Positions 1-8,521 of a DNA stretch of 64,000 nt are shown here, in pieces. Below the pieces are notes generated by a model, which saw only the letters and a list, made by a program, of their open reading frames with translations, was not told the DNA's origin and searched no databases. The stretch comes from Streptomyces sp. YS415 (lineage in GTDB: Bacteria; Actinomycetota; Actinomycetes; Streptomycetales; Streptomycetaceae): positions 1 to 64,000 of the forward strand of contig NZ_JAMJFL010000002.1 of assembly GCF_023544665.1 (NCBI RefSeq), in the 5' to 3' direction. Within the stretch, counting starts at the first letter, position 1. The number at the start of each line of letters is the position of its first letter. Both the position numbers and the translations under genes were made by a program.

Positions 1-2
1 AG

Positions 3-36
3 AACCCCCGTACCGTTTATTCGGTACGGGGGTTTT
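3..36. terminator. Intrinsic terminator at window start
   Basis: A perfect 13-bp inverted repeat (AACCCCCGTACCG / CGGTACGGGGGTT) with a 6-nt loop is followed by T residues. It terminates whatever lies to the left of the window and could work in both directions. It separates that unit from the HAD gene that starts at 57. Confidence 0.85.
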
Positions 37-56
37 CTGCGTTTAGGCTCTTTGTC

Positions 57-701
57 ATGCGCTATGACCTCGTGATCTTCGACAACGACGGTGTGCTCGT
101 CGACAGTGAGCCCATCTCCAACCGGCTGCTCGCCGCCTATCTCACCGAGCTGGGGCACCCGACCACCTACGAGGACTCGCTGCGCGAGTACATGGGCGCC
201 GCCATGCATCGCGTACACGATCTGATCGAGGAGCGGACCGGGGAGCGGCTTCCGGGGGACTTCGACGATGTCTTTCACGCTCGGGTGTTCGCTGCCTTCG
301 AGCGGGAGTTGAAGCCCGTGGCCGGAGCTGAGGGGGTGCTGGAGAAGCTGGCCGCGGACGGGGTTCCCTACTGTGTGGCCTCCTCCGGGAGTCATGAGCG
401 GATTCGGGTGGGGCATCGGACGACCGGGCTGGCGCGGTGGTTCGAGGAGGAGCGGATATTCAGCTCGCAGGACGTCGGGCGGGGGAAGCCGGCGCCGGAT
501 CTGTTTCTGTACGCGGCCGAGCGGATGGGGGTCGCGCCGGAGCGGTGTGTGGTCGTGGAGGACAGTCCGCTGGGGGTGCGGGCTGCCGTCGCGGCCGGAA
601 TGGATGTCTACGGGTTCACCGCGATGACGCCCGCCTCGCGGCTGGCGGGTGCCACCGGACTCTTCGGCGCCATGGGGGAGTTGCGCGATCTGCTGGGCTG
701 A
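57..701 (+). CDS. HAD family hydrolase (beta-phosphoglucomutase/phosphatase-like)
   Basis: This is a 214-residue soluble HAD phosphatase of subfamily IA, the usual length for sugar-phosphate phosphatases. Motif I is FDNDGVLVDSE, giving nucleophile D9 and acid D11. Motif II is the serine in VASSGS (about residue 110), motif III is K144 in GRGKPAPD, and motif IV is E168/D169 in VVVEDS. An alpha-helical cap lies between motifs I and II. The family hydrolyses small phosphorylated metabolites; the substrate cannot be read from the sequence. The gene stands alone behind a terminator, with the MFS gene 69 bp downstream in the same direction. The ATG at 57 is the only start that keeps motif I near the N-terminus. 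Confidence 0.9.
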   Translation: MRYDLVIFDNDGVLVDSEPISNRLLAAYLTELGHPTTYEDSLREYMGAAMHRVHDLIEERTGERLPGDFDDVFHARVFAAFERELKPVAGAEGVLEKLAADGVPYCVASSGSHERIRVGHRTTGLARWFEEERIFSSQDVGRGKPAPDLFLYAAERMGVAPERCVVVEDSPLGVRAAVAAGMDVYGFTAMTPASRLAGATGLFGAMGELRDLLG

Positions 702-770
702 CCAAAGCTGAGGAGAACTCATCTTTGGCTGGATCTACCCACGAGTACGCCGGGGCCCTACGCTCCCGCC

Positions 771-1991
771 ATGACTGATGTGCTGCGGCGCGGCAGGGCC
801 TCGCTGGCGTTCAGCTTCTTCGCCCAGGGCGTCGCTTTCGCGCTGCTGGTGACCCGGATCCCGGCCATCCAGGACCGGTACGGGGTCTCCGACGCGCTGC
901 TGCCGGTCTTCCTCGCCGCCGTGCCGATCCTCGCCGGGGTCGGGAGCGTGGCGACCGGGCGGCTGGTGAAGCGGGTGCCGCCCAGCAGGGTGCTGCGGTG
1001 GTCCCAGCCGGTGGTGTTCCTGGCGCTGCTCGGGGTCGCCGCCGGGGACCGGATGCTTGCGCTGGCCCTGGCGCTCGGGGCGTTCGGGCTTGCGGTGGGG
1101 GCGCTGGACGCCTCCATGAACATGCTCGGGGTGAGTCTGCAGCGGTCGTACGGGCGCAGCATCATGCTCAGTTTCCATGCCGCGTACAGCCTGGGCGGGA
1201 TTCTGGGGGCCTCGCTGGCGTGGGCGGGGGCGCACTGGGATCTCGCGCTGTTCGTGTCGTATCTGCCGGTCGTGGTCGTGCTGCTGCCTGCCGCCTTCGC
1301 GGGGAGCCGGTGGTACGCCGACGGGGAGCCGGCCGCGGCGGTGCGGGAGGAGGCTGCGCAGGGGTCCGCGGCCGGCGTCGGGTTCAAGGTGCTGTTGCCG
1401 TTGTGTCTGGTGATGACCTTCGCGTACATCGGGGACTCCACGGTCTCCAACTGGAGTGCGAAGTATCTCCAGGACGTGCTGGGGAGCAGTGAGCAGCTCG
1501 CGACCGTGCCGTATGCCGTCTACATGGTGACGACGCTGCTGGGGCGGTCCCTCGGGGACTTCGGGGTGCGGCGGTTCGGGGCCGTGGCGGTGGTGCGCGG
1601 TGGGACGGTGGTCGCGGCGGGTGGGTTCGCCGTCGTGGCCGTGGCGCCCGGGGCGTGGGTCGGGATGCTCGGATTCACCTTGGTGGGGCTGGGGTTGTGC
1701 GTGTTGGTGCCGCAGACCTTCGCCGCGGCGGGGCGGTTGTTCCCGGGGGCGTCCGACGCGGCCGTTGCGCGGCTGAATGTGTTCAACTATGTCGGTTTTC
1801 TGGTTGGTTCGCCGTTGGTGGGCGCCTTGGGGGATGCGTGGAGTTATCGCGGGGCGATGCTTGTGCCGATGGTGTTGGTGGTGGTGACGCTCGTGTATGC
1901 CCGGTCGTTCGACGCTCAACCGGACCGATACGGTGGCGGGCATGAGCGGGCGCGCACAGCTGATGTGGGACGAGGCAGTAACGGGCTATGA
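771..1991 (+). CDS. MFS transporter
   Basis: A 406-residue protein with about twelve hydrophobic segments and the organisation of the major facilitator superfamily. It begins with a charged N-terminus and a first helix near ASLAFSFFAQGVAFALL. The loop between helices 2 and 3 (ATGRLVKRVPPSRVLR) matches the family signature. A central hydrophilic loop falls near residues 195-215 (DGEPAAAVREEAAQ). The resemblance is to small drug- or sugar-efflux MFS proteins of the YbjJ type, but the substrate is unknown. The last 50 bp overlap the start of the downstream deacetylase gene, so the two are probably translationally coupled. Confidence 0.88.
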   Translation: MTDVLRRGRASLAFSFFAQGVAFALLVTRIPAIQDRYGVSDALLPVFLAAVPILAGVGSVATGRLVKRVPPSRVLRWSQPVVFLALLGVAAGDRMLALALALGAFGLAVGALDASMNMLGVSLQRSYGRSIMLSFHAAYSLGGILGASLAWAGAHWDLALFVSYLPVVVVLLPAAFAGSRWYADGEPAAAVREEAAQGSAAGVGFKVLLPLCLVMTFAYIGDSTVSNWSAKYLQDVLGSSEQLATVPYAVYMVTTLLGRSLGDFGVRRFGAVAVVRGGTVVAAGGFAVVAVAPGAWVGMLGFTLVGLGLCVLVPQTFAAAGRLFPGASDAAVARLNVFNYVGFLVGSPLVGALGDAWSYRGAMLVPMVLVVVTLVYARSFDAQPDRYGGGHERARTADVGRGSNGL

Positions 1992-3117
1992 CTTCGGTCC
2001 GGAGCATCCGATGGATCCGGTCCGGCTCGCTCTGACCCGGGGACTGGTCGAGGCCTTCGGGCTCGACCGGGACGTGGATGTGGTCGCGGCGAAGGCGGCG
2101 GGGGAGTCGACCTTGCGGCTCGTGCACCGGGAGGACTACATCGCGGCCGTGAAGGCGGCGTCGGTGGAGCCGCGGGCCGCGGACGGGTCGTACGGGCTGG
2201 GGACGCTCGACGATCCGGCGTTCGCGGGGATGCACGAGGTCTCGGCGCTGATCGCGGGGCAGTCGGTGGGGGCCGCTGAGGCGGTGTGGCGGGGGGATGC
2301 GCTGCACGCGGTGAACTTCGCGGGTGGGCTGCATCATGCGATGCCCGGGGGAGCGTCGGGATTCTGCATCTACAACGACGCGTCGGTGGCCATCGCGCGG
2401 TTGCTGGAGCTGGGCGCCGAGCGGGTCGCGTACGTGGACGTGGACGTGCACCACGGGGACGGAGTGCAGGCCGCCTTCTGGGAGGACCCGCGGGTTCTGA
2501 CGATCTCCCTGCACGAGCATCCGCGGACCCTGTTCCCGCAGACCGGGTGGCCGGAGGAGACCGGGGCGGCGGGGGAGGCCGAGGGGTCCGCCGTGAATGT
2601 GGCGTTGCCGGCGGGGACCGGGGACGCGGGGTGGCTGCGGGCGTTTCATTCGGTGGTGCCGGAGTTGATCGCCGATTTTCGGCCGCAGGTGTTGGTGACG
2701 CAGCACGGGGCGGACACGCACTTCGAGGATCCGCTGGCGCATCTGGCGGTGTCGTTGGACGCGCAGCGGGCTGTGCAGGTCGCCTGCCACGAGCTGGCGC
2801 ACGAGTACGCCGATGGGCGCTGGGTGGCGCTCGGGGGTGGCGGGTACGCGGTGGTGGATGTGGTGCCGCGGTCGTGGACGCATCTGGTGGGGATCGCGGC
2901 GGGGCGGGAGATCGCGCCGGAGGCCATGATCCCTGAGGGATGGCGGCAGGAAGTGTTCGCTCGTACGCGGCAGTTGGCGCCGGCGCGGATGACGGACGGG
3001 CGGTGGCCGGTGCAGTGGGAGGCCTGGGAGGCGGGGTACGACCCTGCGGATCGGCTGGACCAGGCTGTGCTGGCGGCTCGGCGGGCGGTGTTTCCGTTGC
3101 GGGGGCTGCTGCCGTAG
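1942..3117 (+). CDS. acuC: Acetoin utilization protein AcuC / class I histone-deacetylase-like enzyme
   Basis: A 391-residue zinc-dependent deacylase of the arginase/deacetylase fold. The active-site signature is clear: GGLHHA with tandem histidines 131-132, then YVDVDVHHGDGVQ, in which D168 and H170 would bind zinc, and later TQHGADTHFEDPLAHL with a third ligand aspartate. A C-terminal GGGGY loop closes the site. In Bacillus and Actinobacteria, AcuC enzymes deacetylate acetyl-CoA synthetase; that role here is inferred from family. I chose the ATG at 1942 because it gives the family-typical N-terminus (MSGRAQLMWDEAV). It lies 50 bp inside the MFS gene, and a longer frame upstream would add 15 uncharacteristic residues. 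Confidence 0.88.
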   Translation: MSGRAQLMWDEAVTGYDFGPEHPMDPVRLALTRGLVEAFGLDRDVDVVAAKAAGESTLRLVHREDYIAAVKAASVEPRAADGSYGLGTLDDPAFAGMHEVSALIAGQSVGAAEAVWRGDALHAVNFAGGLHHAMPGGASGFCIYNDASVAIARLLELGAERVAYVDVDVHHGDGVQAAFWEDPRVLTISLHEHPRTLFPQTGWPEETGAAGEAEGSAVNVALPAGTGDAGWLRAFHSVVPELIADFRPQVLVTQHGADTHFEDPLAHLAVSLDAQRAVQVACHELAHEYADGRWVALGGGGYAVVDVVPRSWTHLVGIAAGREIAPEAMIPEGWRQEVFARTRQLAPARMTDGRWPVQWEAWEAGYDPADRLDQAVLAARRAVFPLRGLLP

Positions 3118-3233
3118 AGGTTGAAGGGGGCCTCGTCCTCGGACGCCGGACGGGCTGAAAACGCTTACGCCGACCGTGGGAAGTTCCGCTGTTCCGGTCC
3201 TCCCGTGGGGGATCGTGCGTCAGCATCGCTCCC

Positions 3234-4049
3234 GTGTTGTCCATCGGTGCTCTGCGAGCTCATCTGGTCGCTGCTCGGCTGGCGGGGGTGGTGGCCACCT
3301 CGCGGGAGGCGAGTCTGCGGAGTTATCGGCTCTTCGCCGCCCGGGACCCGAGGGTTCTGCTCGGGATTGACCCGCAATGTTCCTGGGAGGCCCGGGAATT
3401 GGTCGCACTCATGGCCGACAAATGCGGGGTTTCCGCTGATCCCTCGCGCGTGGACGGGCATGATGTGATCGATCCGGCCCGAACGGTTGCCGCTCTCGAC
3501 TCCTTCGCCGCCCGGATCGCGGCCGTCGCTCAGCGCAGCGGCCCCGTGCTGATCGGCACCGGACATCCGCATCGACTGCTCGGTTTCTACGTCGCTTTGG
3601 CGGACGCTCTGTCGGCGGCAGGCTGTGTTGTCCTCACACCGGCGCAGGGTCGCTGTGTCGACATAACGACCCGGTTCGGTCTACGCACGTACAACCTGGA
3701 CTACGTACGAGGAGTCGCGCTCGTGCGGGAACCGGGCCGCTTGAGCTCCGGTTGTGAGACCGGCGCACACACGCACTCGCCCCTCCCGGTTCGTACCGCG
3801 CTGGCCGCTGCGGCCGAGGCCGGAGGGCCGTTGCCGGAGCTGGTCATCGGGGATCACGGCTGGGTCTGCGGAGCAGGTCAGCTGGGGTTTGAGGCCATTG
3901 GTCTCGCCGATACCGATGACCCCGCGCTCTTCGTGGGGGAGGCCGAGGGGACCGTGTCCGTCGTCGTTCCACTTGATGACGCTGTGCGGTCTGATTACTA
4001 CCGGCCGCTTACCCGCTACGTACTCAATCGAGCGTGTCTGTCACAGTAG
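3234..4049 (+). CDS. Phosphatase-like protein conserved in Streptomyces
   Basis: A 271-residue cytosolic protein with a GTG start. Homologues in Streptomyces, which lie next to the same BldC-type gene, are generally labelled 'phosphatase'. Features visible here are a GTGHPHRLLGFYVALADAL segment near the middle, a VLTPAQGRC stretch, and IGDHGWVCGAGQLGFEAIGLAD near the C-terminus, where conserved acidic and histidine residues could form a metal or substrate site. There is no signal peptide or transmembrane segment. It precedes bdtA by 129 bp and is probably transcribed separately, because a developmental promoter seems to lie between them. The function is not established. Confidence 0.75.
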   Translation: MLSIGALRAHLVAARLAGVVATSREASLRSYRLFAARDPRVLLGIDPQCSWEARELVALMADKCGVSADPSRVDGHDVIDPARTVAALDSFAARIAAVAQRSGPVLIGTGHPHRLLGFYVALADALSAAGCVVLTPAQGRCVDITTRFGLRTYNLDYVRGVALVREPGRLSSGCETGAHTHSPLPVRTALAAAAEAGGPLPELVIGDHGWVCGAGQLGFEAIGLADTDDPALFVGEAEGTVSVVVPLDDAVRSDYYRPLTRYVLNRACLSQ

Positions 4050-4093
4050 GCCGCCGATGGGTGCACCTCTTCCCCACTCGCATCACCCGCCCC

Positions 4094-4131
4094 TACATTG
4101 GGGAGTGAGCACGCAACGACGAAGAGTCACC
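4094..4131 (+). promoter_or_regulatory. Putative BldD box and promoter of bdtA
   Basis: AGTGA at 4104-4108 and TCACC at 4127-4131 form the two inverted half-sites described for BldD operators (AGTGA-n-TCACC), here 18 nt apart. A possible -10 hexamer TACATT lies at 4094-4099. bdtA was originally identified in S. coelicolor as a BldD target, which fits. BldD bound to c-di-GMP would repress during vegetative growth. Confidence 0.55.
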
Positions 4132-4178
4132 GGAAGGGGAAGCCGGTGGCCGTCGAGTGCGGAAGGTTCAGGTGTGTC

Positions 4179-4391
4179 ATGGCTGCAGCTGGCGAGAGGC
4201 CTCTGAACGAGGTTCAGTTCCTTACCGTGGCGGAAGTCGCCTCGGTGATGCGAGTGTCGAAGATGACCGTGTACCGGCTGGTGCACAGCGGTCATCTGCC
4301 CGCGATCCGGGTGGGGCGGTCCTTCCGCGTCCCCGAGCAAGCGGTGCACGAGTACCTCCGCGAGAGTTATGTGGGGGTGGAAACAGCCTGA
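4179..4391 (+). CDS. bdtA: Small MerR/excisionase-type DNA-binding protein, BldC paralogue (BdtA)
   Basis: A 70-residue protein made almost entirely of a winged-helix MerR-like domain (TVAEVASVMRVSKMTVYRL followed by HSGHLPAIRVGRSFRVPEQAV). This is the layout of BldC and of phage excisionases. The same gene in S. coelicolor, recalled as SCO3328/bdtA, is a direct target of the developmental repressor BldD. I chose the ATG at 4179 because it gives the compact family length. A GTG at 4146 with a good Shine-Dalgarno sequence (GGAAGGGGA) would add 11 residues and cannot be excluded. Its position between the phosphatase-like gene and the bS22 gene is the usual Streptomyces order. Confidence 0.8.
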   Translation: MAAAGERPLNEVQFLTVAEVASVMRVSKMTVYRLVHSGHLPAIRVGRSFRVPEQAVHEYLRESYVGVETA

Positions 4392-4548
4392 TGGCACGGG
4401 GTCCGGGGGGATCCTCAGGGCACCACCGGATCTCCCCCGTCCACCTCGATTACGACCTCAGCGCTCGGGCGGGTAGGCTAGCCCCTCGTAGGTCGTGTGG
4501 GCCCATGGCGCCCAAACACCGAGTGATGAGAAGTGAGCGAGGGTAGTC

Positions 4549-4647
4549 GTGGGCTCTGTTATCAAGAAGCGGCGCAAGCGGATGGCCAAGAAGAAGCACC
4601 GCAAGCTGCTCAAGCGCACGCGCGTTCAGCGTCGTAACAAGAAGTAG
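4549..4647 (+). CDS. Small ribosomal subunit protein bS22 (AURKAIP1/COX24 domain)
   Basis: A 32-residue protein with a GTG start, extremely basic, beginning [19 protein letters not shown] and ending RVQRRNKK. This matches the actinobacterial 30S protein bS22 first seen in mycobacterial ribosome structures, and the AURKAIP1/COX24 family. A Shine-Dalgarno-like GAGCGAGGG precedes the start. The gene is too short for most gene finders. It stands alone between bdtA and a strong terminator. Confidence 0.88.
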   Translation: MGSVIKKRRKRMAKKKHRKLLKRTRVQRRNKK

Positions 4648-4677
4648 GTTCGCGACGCGAGCCGCGAGAGCGTATGT

Positions 4678-4709
4678 GTGGCCCCCCACCGGATCCGGTG
4701 GGGGGCCAC
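4678..4709. terminator. Intrinsic terminator after the bS22 gene
   Basis: A perfect 13-bp inverted repeat (GTGGCCCCCCACC / GGTGGGGGGCCAC) around a 6-nt loop, 30 bp after the bS22 stop codon. Confidence 0.8.
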
Positions 4710-4934
4710 GCGCGTTTCCCGGGCCGGTGTGCGGCGGACCGGACCCTGTGCGTAGGCCCGGCCGCCGGGATGGCTTGGTCTGTTCGTACGTCCGGGGGTG
4801 CCGTCACTTCGCGCAGCGGGTGGTCATCACAGGGCGACACCGACCCGCTAAGTTGGCGGCACACGGGGAACCCGGCAGGGTAACGAGCAGCGGTACATCA
4901 GGTCTGGACGATTCCTGGAAGGAAGGCGCTGATC

Positions 4935-5996
4935 TTGGGCAAGGTCGTGCTCGTGACCGGAGTGGCCCGTCAACTGGGGGGCCGGTTCGTACGACGGATC
5001 CAGCGTGACCCAGGGGTCGACCGGGTCGTCGGCGTGGACGCGATCCCGCCCGAGCATCATCTGGGCGGTGCGGACTTCATCCAGGCCGACATCCGGCAGG
5101 CCGGCATAGCGCGGGTCCTGGCCGAGACGGGCGCCGACACGGTCGTACACCTGGATGTGACGGGCACGGCGCTCGGCACCAGCAGCCGGACCGCGGTCAA
5201 GGAGACCAACGTCATCGGCACCATGCAGCTGCTCGGGGCCTGCCAGAAGTCGCCGACCGTGCAGCGGCTGGTGGTGAAGTCCAGTACGAACGTCTACGGG
5301 TCGGCGCCGCGCGATCCCGCCGTGTTCACCGAGACCACCCCGCCCAAGTCCCTGCCGAGCGGCGGGTTCGCCAAGGACACCGTCGAGGTCGAGGGCTATG
5401 TGCGCGGCTTCGCCCGGCGGCGGCCGGACGTCGCGGTCTGCGTGCTGCGGTTCGCCAACATCCTCGGCCCGACAGCGGACTCGCCCCTCGCGGCGTACTT
5501 CTCGCTGCCCGTGCTGCCGACCGTGTTCGGCTACGACCCGCGGCTGCAGTTCGTGCACGAGGACGATGTGATCGAGGTGCTGCGGATCGGCTCGCACGAA
5601 CCCGAGCGCGGCACTCTCAACAGCGGCACCTTCAATATCGCCGGTGACGGAGTCCTGCTGCTGTCGCAGTGCGCGCGACGGCTCGGCCGGCCCACCGTGC
5701 CCCTGCTGCTGCCCGCCGTCACCTGGGCCGGCTCGCTGGTGCGCACGCTCGGCATGACGGACTTCTCGCCCGAACAGATCCGGCTGCTCACCCACGGCCG
5801 GGTCGTGTCCACGGACCAGATGCGCGAGACGCTCGGCTTCCGGCCGAAGTACACCACCGCGGAGACCTTCGCGGACTTCGCGCGCAGCCGCGGACCCGGA
5901 CTGCTCCCGCCGGAGGCCCTCGCGGGGGCCGTCGACCGGATCGCCGCGCTGTCCCTCGAGGGCAGCGGTCACCCCCCGACGCAGAGCGCCAACTGA
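4935..5996 (+). CDS. NAD-dependent epimerase/dehydratase family protein
   Basis: A 353-residue extended short-chain dehydrogenase/reductase. The Rossmann nucleotide-binding stretch is at the N-terminus (VVLVTGVARQLGGRF, a divergent GxxGxxG). The NVIGTMQLLGAC and SSTNVYGSAPRDPAVF segments correspond to helix 4 and the Ser/Tyr region. The canonical YxxxK is not obvious: GGFAKDTVEVEGYVRGF occupies that place, so catalysis may be lost. The start is a TTG at 4935 preceded by GGAAGG. It is followed within 14 bp by an acyltransferase gene, and this pairing suggests a role in lipid or envelope metabolism, although the substrate is unknown. Confidence 0.8.
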   Translation: MGKVVLVTGVARQLGGRFVRRIQRDPGVDRVVGVDAIPPEHHLGGADFIQADIRQAGIARVLAETGADTVVHLDVTGTALGTSSRTAVKETNVIGTMQLLGACQKSPTVQRLVVKSSTNVYGSAPRDPAVFTETTPPKSLPSGGFAKDTVEVEGYVRGFARRRPDVAVCVLRFANILGPTADSPLAAYFSLPVLPTVFGYDPRLQFVHEDDVIEVLRIGSHEPERGTLNSGTFNIAGDGVLLLSQCARRLGRPTVPLLLPAVTWAGSLVRTLGMTDFSPEQIRLLTHGRVVSTDQMRETLGFRPKYTTAETFADFARSRGPGLLPPEALAGAVDRIAALSLEGSGHPPTQSAN

Positions 5997-6010
5997 GGAG
6001 CGCATCAACG

Positions 6011-7063
6011 ATGGCGGACGCCAAGGTCATTCCGTTCGACGACGACCGGTCCCGCGCGGGCGCCGTACAGCGGCCGCCGCGGCGCCGGAGCACGGGGAAC
6101 CGGCGCACCGGCGCGGACCCCGCGCTGGTGCGTGAGGTCCGTGAGGTCCAGCCCCTGCCCGACCCGGCGGCCGCGCAGGATGATGTCCAGGTGACTGAAG
6201 AGAAGCAGGAGCCGCAGGACGGCGGCGGCCTGGAGCGGCGCCTCGCGGGCGGTCTGTCCTTTCTGCGCCGCCGCCTCACCGGGGACTACGAGGTCGACGA
6301 CTTCGGCTACGACGAGGAGCTGACCGACCAGGTCCTGATGTCGCTGCTGCGCCCGGTGTACGAGAAGTACTTCCGGGTCGAGGTGAAGGGCGTGGAGAAC
6401 ATCCCGTCCGAGGGCGGCGCCCTGATCGTCGCCAACCACTCCGGCACCCTGCCGCTGGACGGCTTGATGATGCAGGTCGCCGTCCACGACAACCACCCCG
6501 CCGGGCGTCATCTGCGGCTGCTCGCCGCGGACCTGGTCTTCATGCTGCCGGTGGTCAACGAACTCGCCCGCAAGCTCGGCCACACCCTGGCCTGCGCGGA
6601 GGACGCCGAACGCCTCCTCGGCCAGGGCGAGCTCGTCGGGGTGATGCCGGAGGGCTTCAAGGGCATCGGCAAGCCCTTCAGCGAGCGCTACAAGCTCCAG
6701 CGCTTCGGCCGCGGCGGCTTCGTCTCCACGGCGCTGCGCCAGGGCGCCCCGATCATCCCGTGCTCGATCGTGGGCGCGGAGGAGATCTACCCGATGATCG
6801 GCAACGCCAAGACGCTGGCCCGGGTCCTCGGATTCCCGTACTTCCCGCTGACCCCGACCTTCCCCTGGCTCGGCCCGCTCGGCGCGATCCCGCTGCCGAC
6901 GAAGTGGACGATCCAGTTCGGCGAGCCGATCCTCACGGACGGCTATCCGATGGAGGCGGCCGAGGACCCGATGCTGATGTTCAACCTGACGGACCAGGTC
7001 AGGGAGCAGATCCAGCACACCCTCTACAAGCTGCTGGTGCAGCGCAGGTCGGTCTTCTTCTGA
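6011..7063 (+). CDS. Lysophospholipid acyltransferase family protein
   Basis: A 350-residue PlsC-like acyltransferase. A low-complexity N-terminal region (about residues 1-85) precedes the catalytic domain. That domain contains NHSGTLPLDG near residues 142-151 (the His/Asp acyl-transfer site) and VMPEGFKGIGKPFSERYKLQ (glycerophosphate-binding EG block). A later proline-rich PYFPLTPTFPWLGPLG segment is typical of the MGAT-like actinobacterial branch. It would transfer an acyl group to a lysophospholipid or related acceptor at the membrane. The ATG at 6011 lies 14 bp after the epimerase stop, so the two form an operon ending at the hairpin at 7108. Confidence 0.87.
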   Translation: MADAKVIPFDDDRSRAGAVQRPPRRRSTGNRRTGADPALVREVREVQPLPDPAAAQDDVQVTEEKQEPQDGGGLERRLAGGLSFLRRRLTGDYEVDDFGYDEELTDQVLMSLLRPVYEKYFRVEVKGVENIPSEGGALIVANHSGTLPLDGLMMQVAVHDNHPAGRHLRLLAADLVFMLPVVNELARKLGHTLACAEDAERLLGQGELVGVMPEGFKGIGKPFSERYKLQRFGRGGFVSTALRQGAPIIPCSIVGAEEIYPMIGNAKTLARVLGFPYFPLTPTFPWLGPLGAIPLPTKWTIQFGEPILTDGYPMEAAEDPMLMFNLTDQVREQIQHTLYKLLVQRRSVFF

Positions 7064-7107
7064 GCCCTGCCGCAGACGGGCGGACCGAAGAAACGTTTAT
7101 ACGGCAA

Positions 7108-7139
7108 CGGGGGCGCCCTTCCTGAGAAGGGCGCCCCCG
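7108..7139. terminator. Bidirectional terminator between convergent genes
   Basis: A perfect 14-bp inverted repeat (CGGGGGCGCCCTTC / GAAGGGCGCCCCCG) with a 4-nt loop, placed between the stop codons of the acyltransferase (+) and rsbN (-). Confidence 0.85.
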
Positions 7140-7153
7140 ATCCGCGTGGCCGG

Positions 7154-8389
7154 CTAGTCCGCGTCCTCGCCCTCGATGCCGAGCCCGGGGAGCAGGCCCG
7201 GGAGGAGCGGCGGGAGGGTGACATCCGGCTCCGGCACCGGCGGGGTGCTGGTCGACGGAGTCGTACTGCCCGCGCTGTCCTTCGGCGGGTCGAGCAGGCC
7301 GCCGGTGTTTCCGCCGAGCAGGCCGTCGTCCTCGCTGCCGGAACTCGCGGACCTGCTGGGGCCGCCGCTGCTGGACTGGCGGCCGTCGGAGGCGGTGTTG
7401 CCGCTGCTGGGGGCCGCGGAGCGGTCCGTGCCGGACGTGCCGGTGGAGGCCGCGCCGGAACCGCCCTGCCGGGGGCCGGAGCCGCCGCCCTTGGCGGGGG
7501 GCTCGGGCAGCAGGGACTGCAGCGGGGCCACCTCTTCGTCTATGGCGTCGAAGACCGACGACACCCGCTCGCCGACGTCGCCGAGCTGCACGGGGAGCCG
7601 GTCGCGCAGGGCGCCCCAGGTGTCGCGGTGCGAGCGGGAGAACGCGGACAGCGCCTGCATGGGGCCGAGCGAGTCCGGGTCGGCCGCGTACGCCGCGGAG
7701 AGCAGCCGGTGGCCCTCCGAGGCGTCGTGGTGCATCCCGGACAGGGCGCGGCGGATCTCGCCGAGGGACTCGTGGTCGAGGTGGCCGCCGCGGTCGCGCT
7801 CCATCAGCCGGCGCGCTTCGCTGAGCCGGGTGGAGGCCTGGTCGAGGAAGACCTGGCCGCGCTCGCTGTCGCCGTCGGTGAGACCGCGCTTGAAGTCCTC
7901 GATGCCGCGCTTGAGGCCGTAGAGCGAGTCACCGGGCAGGGCGTCACCGCTGGCGGCGGCGACTCCGCCGAAGGCGCCGGCGGCGACCCCGACGCTGAGA
8001 CCGCCCGCGGCCAGGCCCTTGGTGAGCCGGGAACGCGGGCGCAGTTTGCCGAGCGGGCTCGCCCGATGGGCGCCCCGGGCCCGATGGGAGCGCTGCTCGG
8101 GTACGGCGGAATCCGCCCCGCCGCCCGCGCCCTCCAGGAGCATGGCCTCCATCGCGGCCACGAGCTGGGCCCGCTGGACGACCTTGACCTCCGGATCCAT
8201 CTCCGGCTTGGGCAGTTCGCCGAGACCCGAGGCGAGGGCCAGCAGGCGACCCGCCTCGGTCTGTTCCGCAGCAGCCGGGGCCGGTGCCGGTCCTTCGGAC
8301 TGCTCGGCCGCCGTGCCCCGGTCGGACTGCTCCTCCAGGGCCAGGGCGAAGGCGTTCGCCCGCCGGTGCGCCGATACGTTCGCGATCAC
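7154..8389 (-). CDS. rsbN: Anti-sigma factor RsbN (regulator of sigma-BldN), DUF5667 protein
   Basis: A 411-residue single-pass membrane protein directly downstream of bldN. About 120 cytoplasmic residues, beginning VIANVSAHRRANAFALALEE, would hold the sigma factor. A hydrophobic segment near residues 124-147 is followed by the DUF5667 domain (GDSLYGLKRGIEDFKRGL, helical and charged). A Ser/Pro/Gly-rich extracytoplasmic tail ends the protein. RsbN is known in S. venezuelae to hold sigma-BldN inactive, delaying chaplin and rodlin expression. I preferred the GTG at 8389 over the GTG at 8398 because AGGAGG ends 10-11 nt before 8389 but abuts 8398. It is transcribed with bldN and probably also from its own sigma-BldN promoter. 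Confidence 0.88.
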   Translation of the reverse strand: MIANVSAHRRANAFALALEEQSDRGTAAEQSEGPAPAPAAAEQTEAGRLLALASGLGELPKPEMDPEVKVVQRAQLVAAMEAMLLEGAGGGADSAVPEQRSHRARGAHRASPLGKLRPRSRLTKGLAAGGLSVGVAAGAFGGVAAASGDALPGDSLYGLKRGIEDFKRGLTDGDSERGQVFLDQASTRLSEARRLMERDRGGHLDHESLGEIRRALSGMHHDASEGHRLLSAAYAADPDSLGPMQALSAFSRSHRDTWGALRDRLPVQLGDVGERVSSVFDAIDEEVAPLQSLLPEPPAKGGGSGPRQGGSGAASTGTSGTDRSAAPSSGNTASDGRQSSSGGPSRSASSGSEDDGLLGGNTGGLLDPPKDSAGSTTPSTSTPPVPEPDVTLPPLLPGLLPGLGIEGEDAD

Positions 8390-8521
8390 TGGCGGCACCT
8401 CCTCTCGTCATGACGGTCGACTCCCCAGGGGGTCCTGAGGGTTGCACGACCCGACCACATCCACCCGATCGTGTGATCGGCGGCGGCCGGGTAGTGACCA
8501 CAGGGAGCCTGCATCCCGCAC

